Positions 54,501 through 55,000 of a DNA stretch of 55,000 nt are shown in pieces. Below the pieces are notes generated by a model. That model saw nothing but the letters and a program-made list of their open reading frames with translations, did no database searches and had not been told where the DNA came from. The position numbers and the translations under genes are program-made. Origin of the DNA: Mesostigma viride (lineage: Eukaryota > Streptophyta > Mesostigmatophyceae > Mesostigmatales > Mesostigmataceae); assembly GCA_009746045.1 (NCBI GenBank), contig RPFO01000246.1:245001-300000 (forward strand), read 5' to 3'. How positions within the stretch are numbered: position 1 is the stretch's first letter; the number at the start of each line of letters is the position of its first letter.

Positions 54501-54563
54501 CACCTGTCGCGCATGATGGCCACGGCGGGCTACGCAGGCATATCGATGGCCACCATCAAGCTG
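48517..54563 (+). CDS. ARP8: F-box and actin-related protein, ARP8-like, 5' part
   Basis: Seven phase-consistent GT-AG exons: 48517-48899, 49103-49271, 50560-50633, 52117-52216, 53125-53224, 53640-53785, 54492-54563 (348 codons). The gene continues past the right edge. An in-frame TAG at 48505 supports the start. A basic N-terminus is followed by an F-box (about 59-105: LPHLPDDVWLRVFEFLS, TCKRFSELARQPCVWKQIL) and then an actin fold: phosphate-1 loop IVDAGTGYCKFGW (175-187), a helix ending LFENLQVPAVCIM, and phosphate-2 loop GLVINIGMGAST (290-301). Actin has DSGDG at the latter; here it is NIGMG, so both acidic residues are lost and ATP hydrolysis is unlikely. Known of the family: plant ARP8 joins an F-box to an actin-related domain and is nucleolar; an SCF ubiquitin-ligase role is presumed from the F-box. 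This fusion supports a plant-lineage host. Confidence 0.88.
50688..50868. repeat. 60-bp tandem repeat, three copies
   Basis: The unit contains TACTATCGTGGGTATG twice, then AATAAGTACGAGAGCTCTCC. It lies in intron 3 of the ARP8-like gene. Confidence 0.9.
51105..51300. repeat. About 21-bp degenerate minisatellite (GGGTGGGGNCCGCTTGTT)
   Basis: About nine imperfect copies in intron 3 of the ARP8-like gene; the second member of the repeat series in this intron. Confidence 0.8.
51685..51895. repeat. (GGGACT)n hexamer array with GGACTA and GGAACT variants
   Basis: About 22 pure GGGACT units flanked by GGAACT/GGAGCT on both sides and six GGACTA units on the right. The graded edges suggest growth from the centre. 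It is in intron 3 of the ARP8-like gene. Confidence 0.93.
52262..52640. repeat. (CTGCATATAG)n decamer array, about 37 units
   Basis: A 10-bp unit with occasional CTGCATGTAG or CTGCCTATAG variants, beginning 45 bp after the donor of ARP8 exon 4. Long Met-Gln-Leu-Tyr-Ala frames on the - strand are by-products. Confidence 0.95.
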
Positions 54564-55000
54564 GTGAGTTTGATGCTGCCACCTGCTTCCAAGCTGCTTG
54601 ATTCCTTGACAAGCGGGTGAGTTGGGGGCTGTCGTTGGCTTTGTTTGCCAGGTATCCCAATCATTTTGTGTCCATGCATGCATGCTTGGGCGGGGTGTGT
54701 GTCCGTGCATGCTTGTGCGTGCATGGATGTGCGTGGGTTTGTGGGCCGACGTGCTTTCACGTGTCCCTGGTCTTTTGTCGGATGGTCTCAGCTGCGCGTG
54801 CTGGTACCCAACATCCTGCCTCTTGCTCATGTTGCCCAGATCGACAATGTCATGGCCAGTAGGGGGGTTGGTGTTTCTGCACTGAGCCAGGGATTTGTAA
54901 TTTTTGTTAGCCTACTAAGGCATGATACCTAGTTGGTAGTTTGTTGTGAGTACACGTCAGCCGCTGCACAAAGCCTCGTTGTTGACGACGACTCGACAAC
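54564..55000 (+). other. Intron of the ARP8-like gene to the window edge
   Basis: After the donor GTGAGT at 54564 no exon with actin-family motifs could be found, so the next exon should lie to the right of the window. Confidence 0.5.

Overview
The window is nuclear DNA from a plant-lineage (Viridiplantae) eukaryote, most likely a green alga. The evidence is GT-AG introns with C/T-rich 3' ends, GC-rich exons, an F-box/actin fusion of the ARP8 type and a plastid-type esterase/acyltransferase of the phytyl ester synthase family. The exact lineage cannot be told from the sequence. Gene density is low: four host genes in 55 kb. Three have many exons, and I rebuilt their structures by matching splice sites, codon phase and conserved motifs.

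Layout. (1) 420-6736, + strand: last seven exons of a TPR protein resembling the Rpl4 assembly chaperone; its 5' part lies outside the window. (2) 6737-15765: no host gene. About 8.0-14.9 kb is a nest of decayed non-LTR (LINE-like) copies carrying an L1 ORF1-like RNA-binding ORF, no reverse transcriptase, a shared 3' hairpin and TTAA-type tails. Target-site duplications mark three insertions inside older copies. (3) 15774-19893: a complete hAT transposon (13-bp terminal inverted repeats, 8-bp TSD) whose transposase has one frameshift at a G9 run. (4) 20026-21735, - strand: intronless dynamin-like GTPase with an N-myristoylation motif. (5) 23032-35357, + strand: 16-exon, 721-residue esterase/acyltransferase. 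(6) 36565-37480: Tc1/mariner-like MITE with TA duplication. (7) 37933-48067: complete 10.1-kb Mutator-like element (210-bp terminal repeats that look identical, 9-bp TSD) with a MULE transposase containing a repeat array that breaks frame. (8) 48517 to the right edge, + strand: first seven exons of an ARP8-like F-box/actin gene, about 440 bp downstream of the MULE.

The host genes do not form a pathway; they are separate housekeeping or plastid-lipid genes separated by mobile DNA. Most long introns carry their own tandem repeat (2 to 60-bp units), and these produce most of the long low-complexity reading frames. The most interesting parts are the ORF1-only retroelement families with a common 3' hairpin, the two complete DNA transposons, and the MULE transposase array, whose net frame depends on how many 20-nt rather than 21-nt units it contains.
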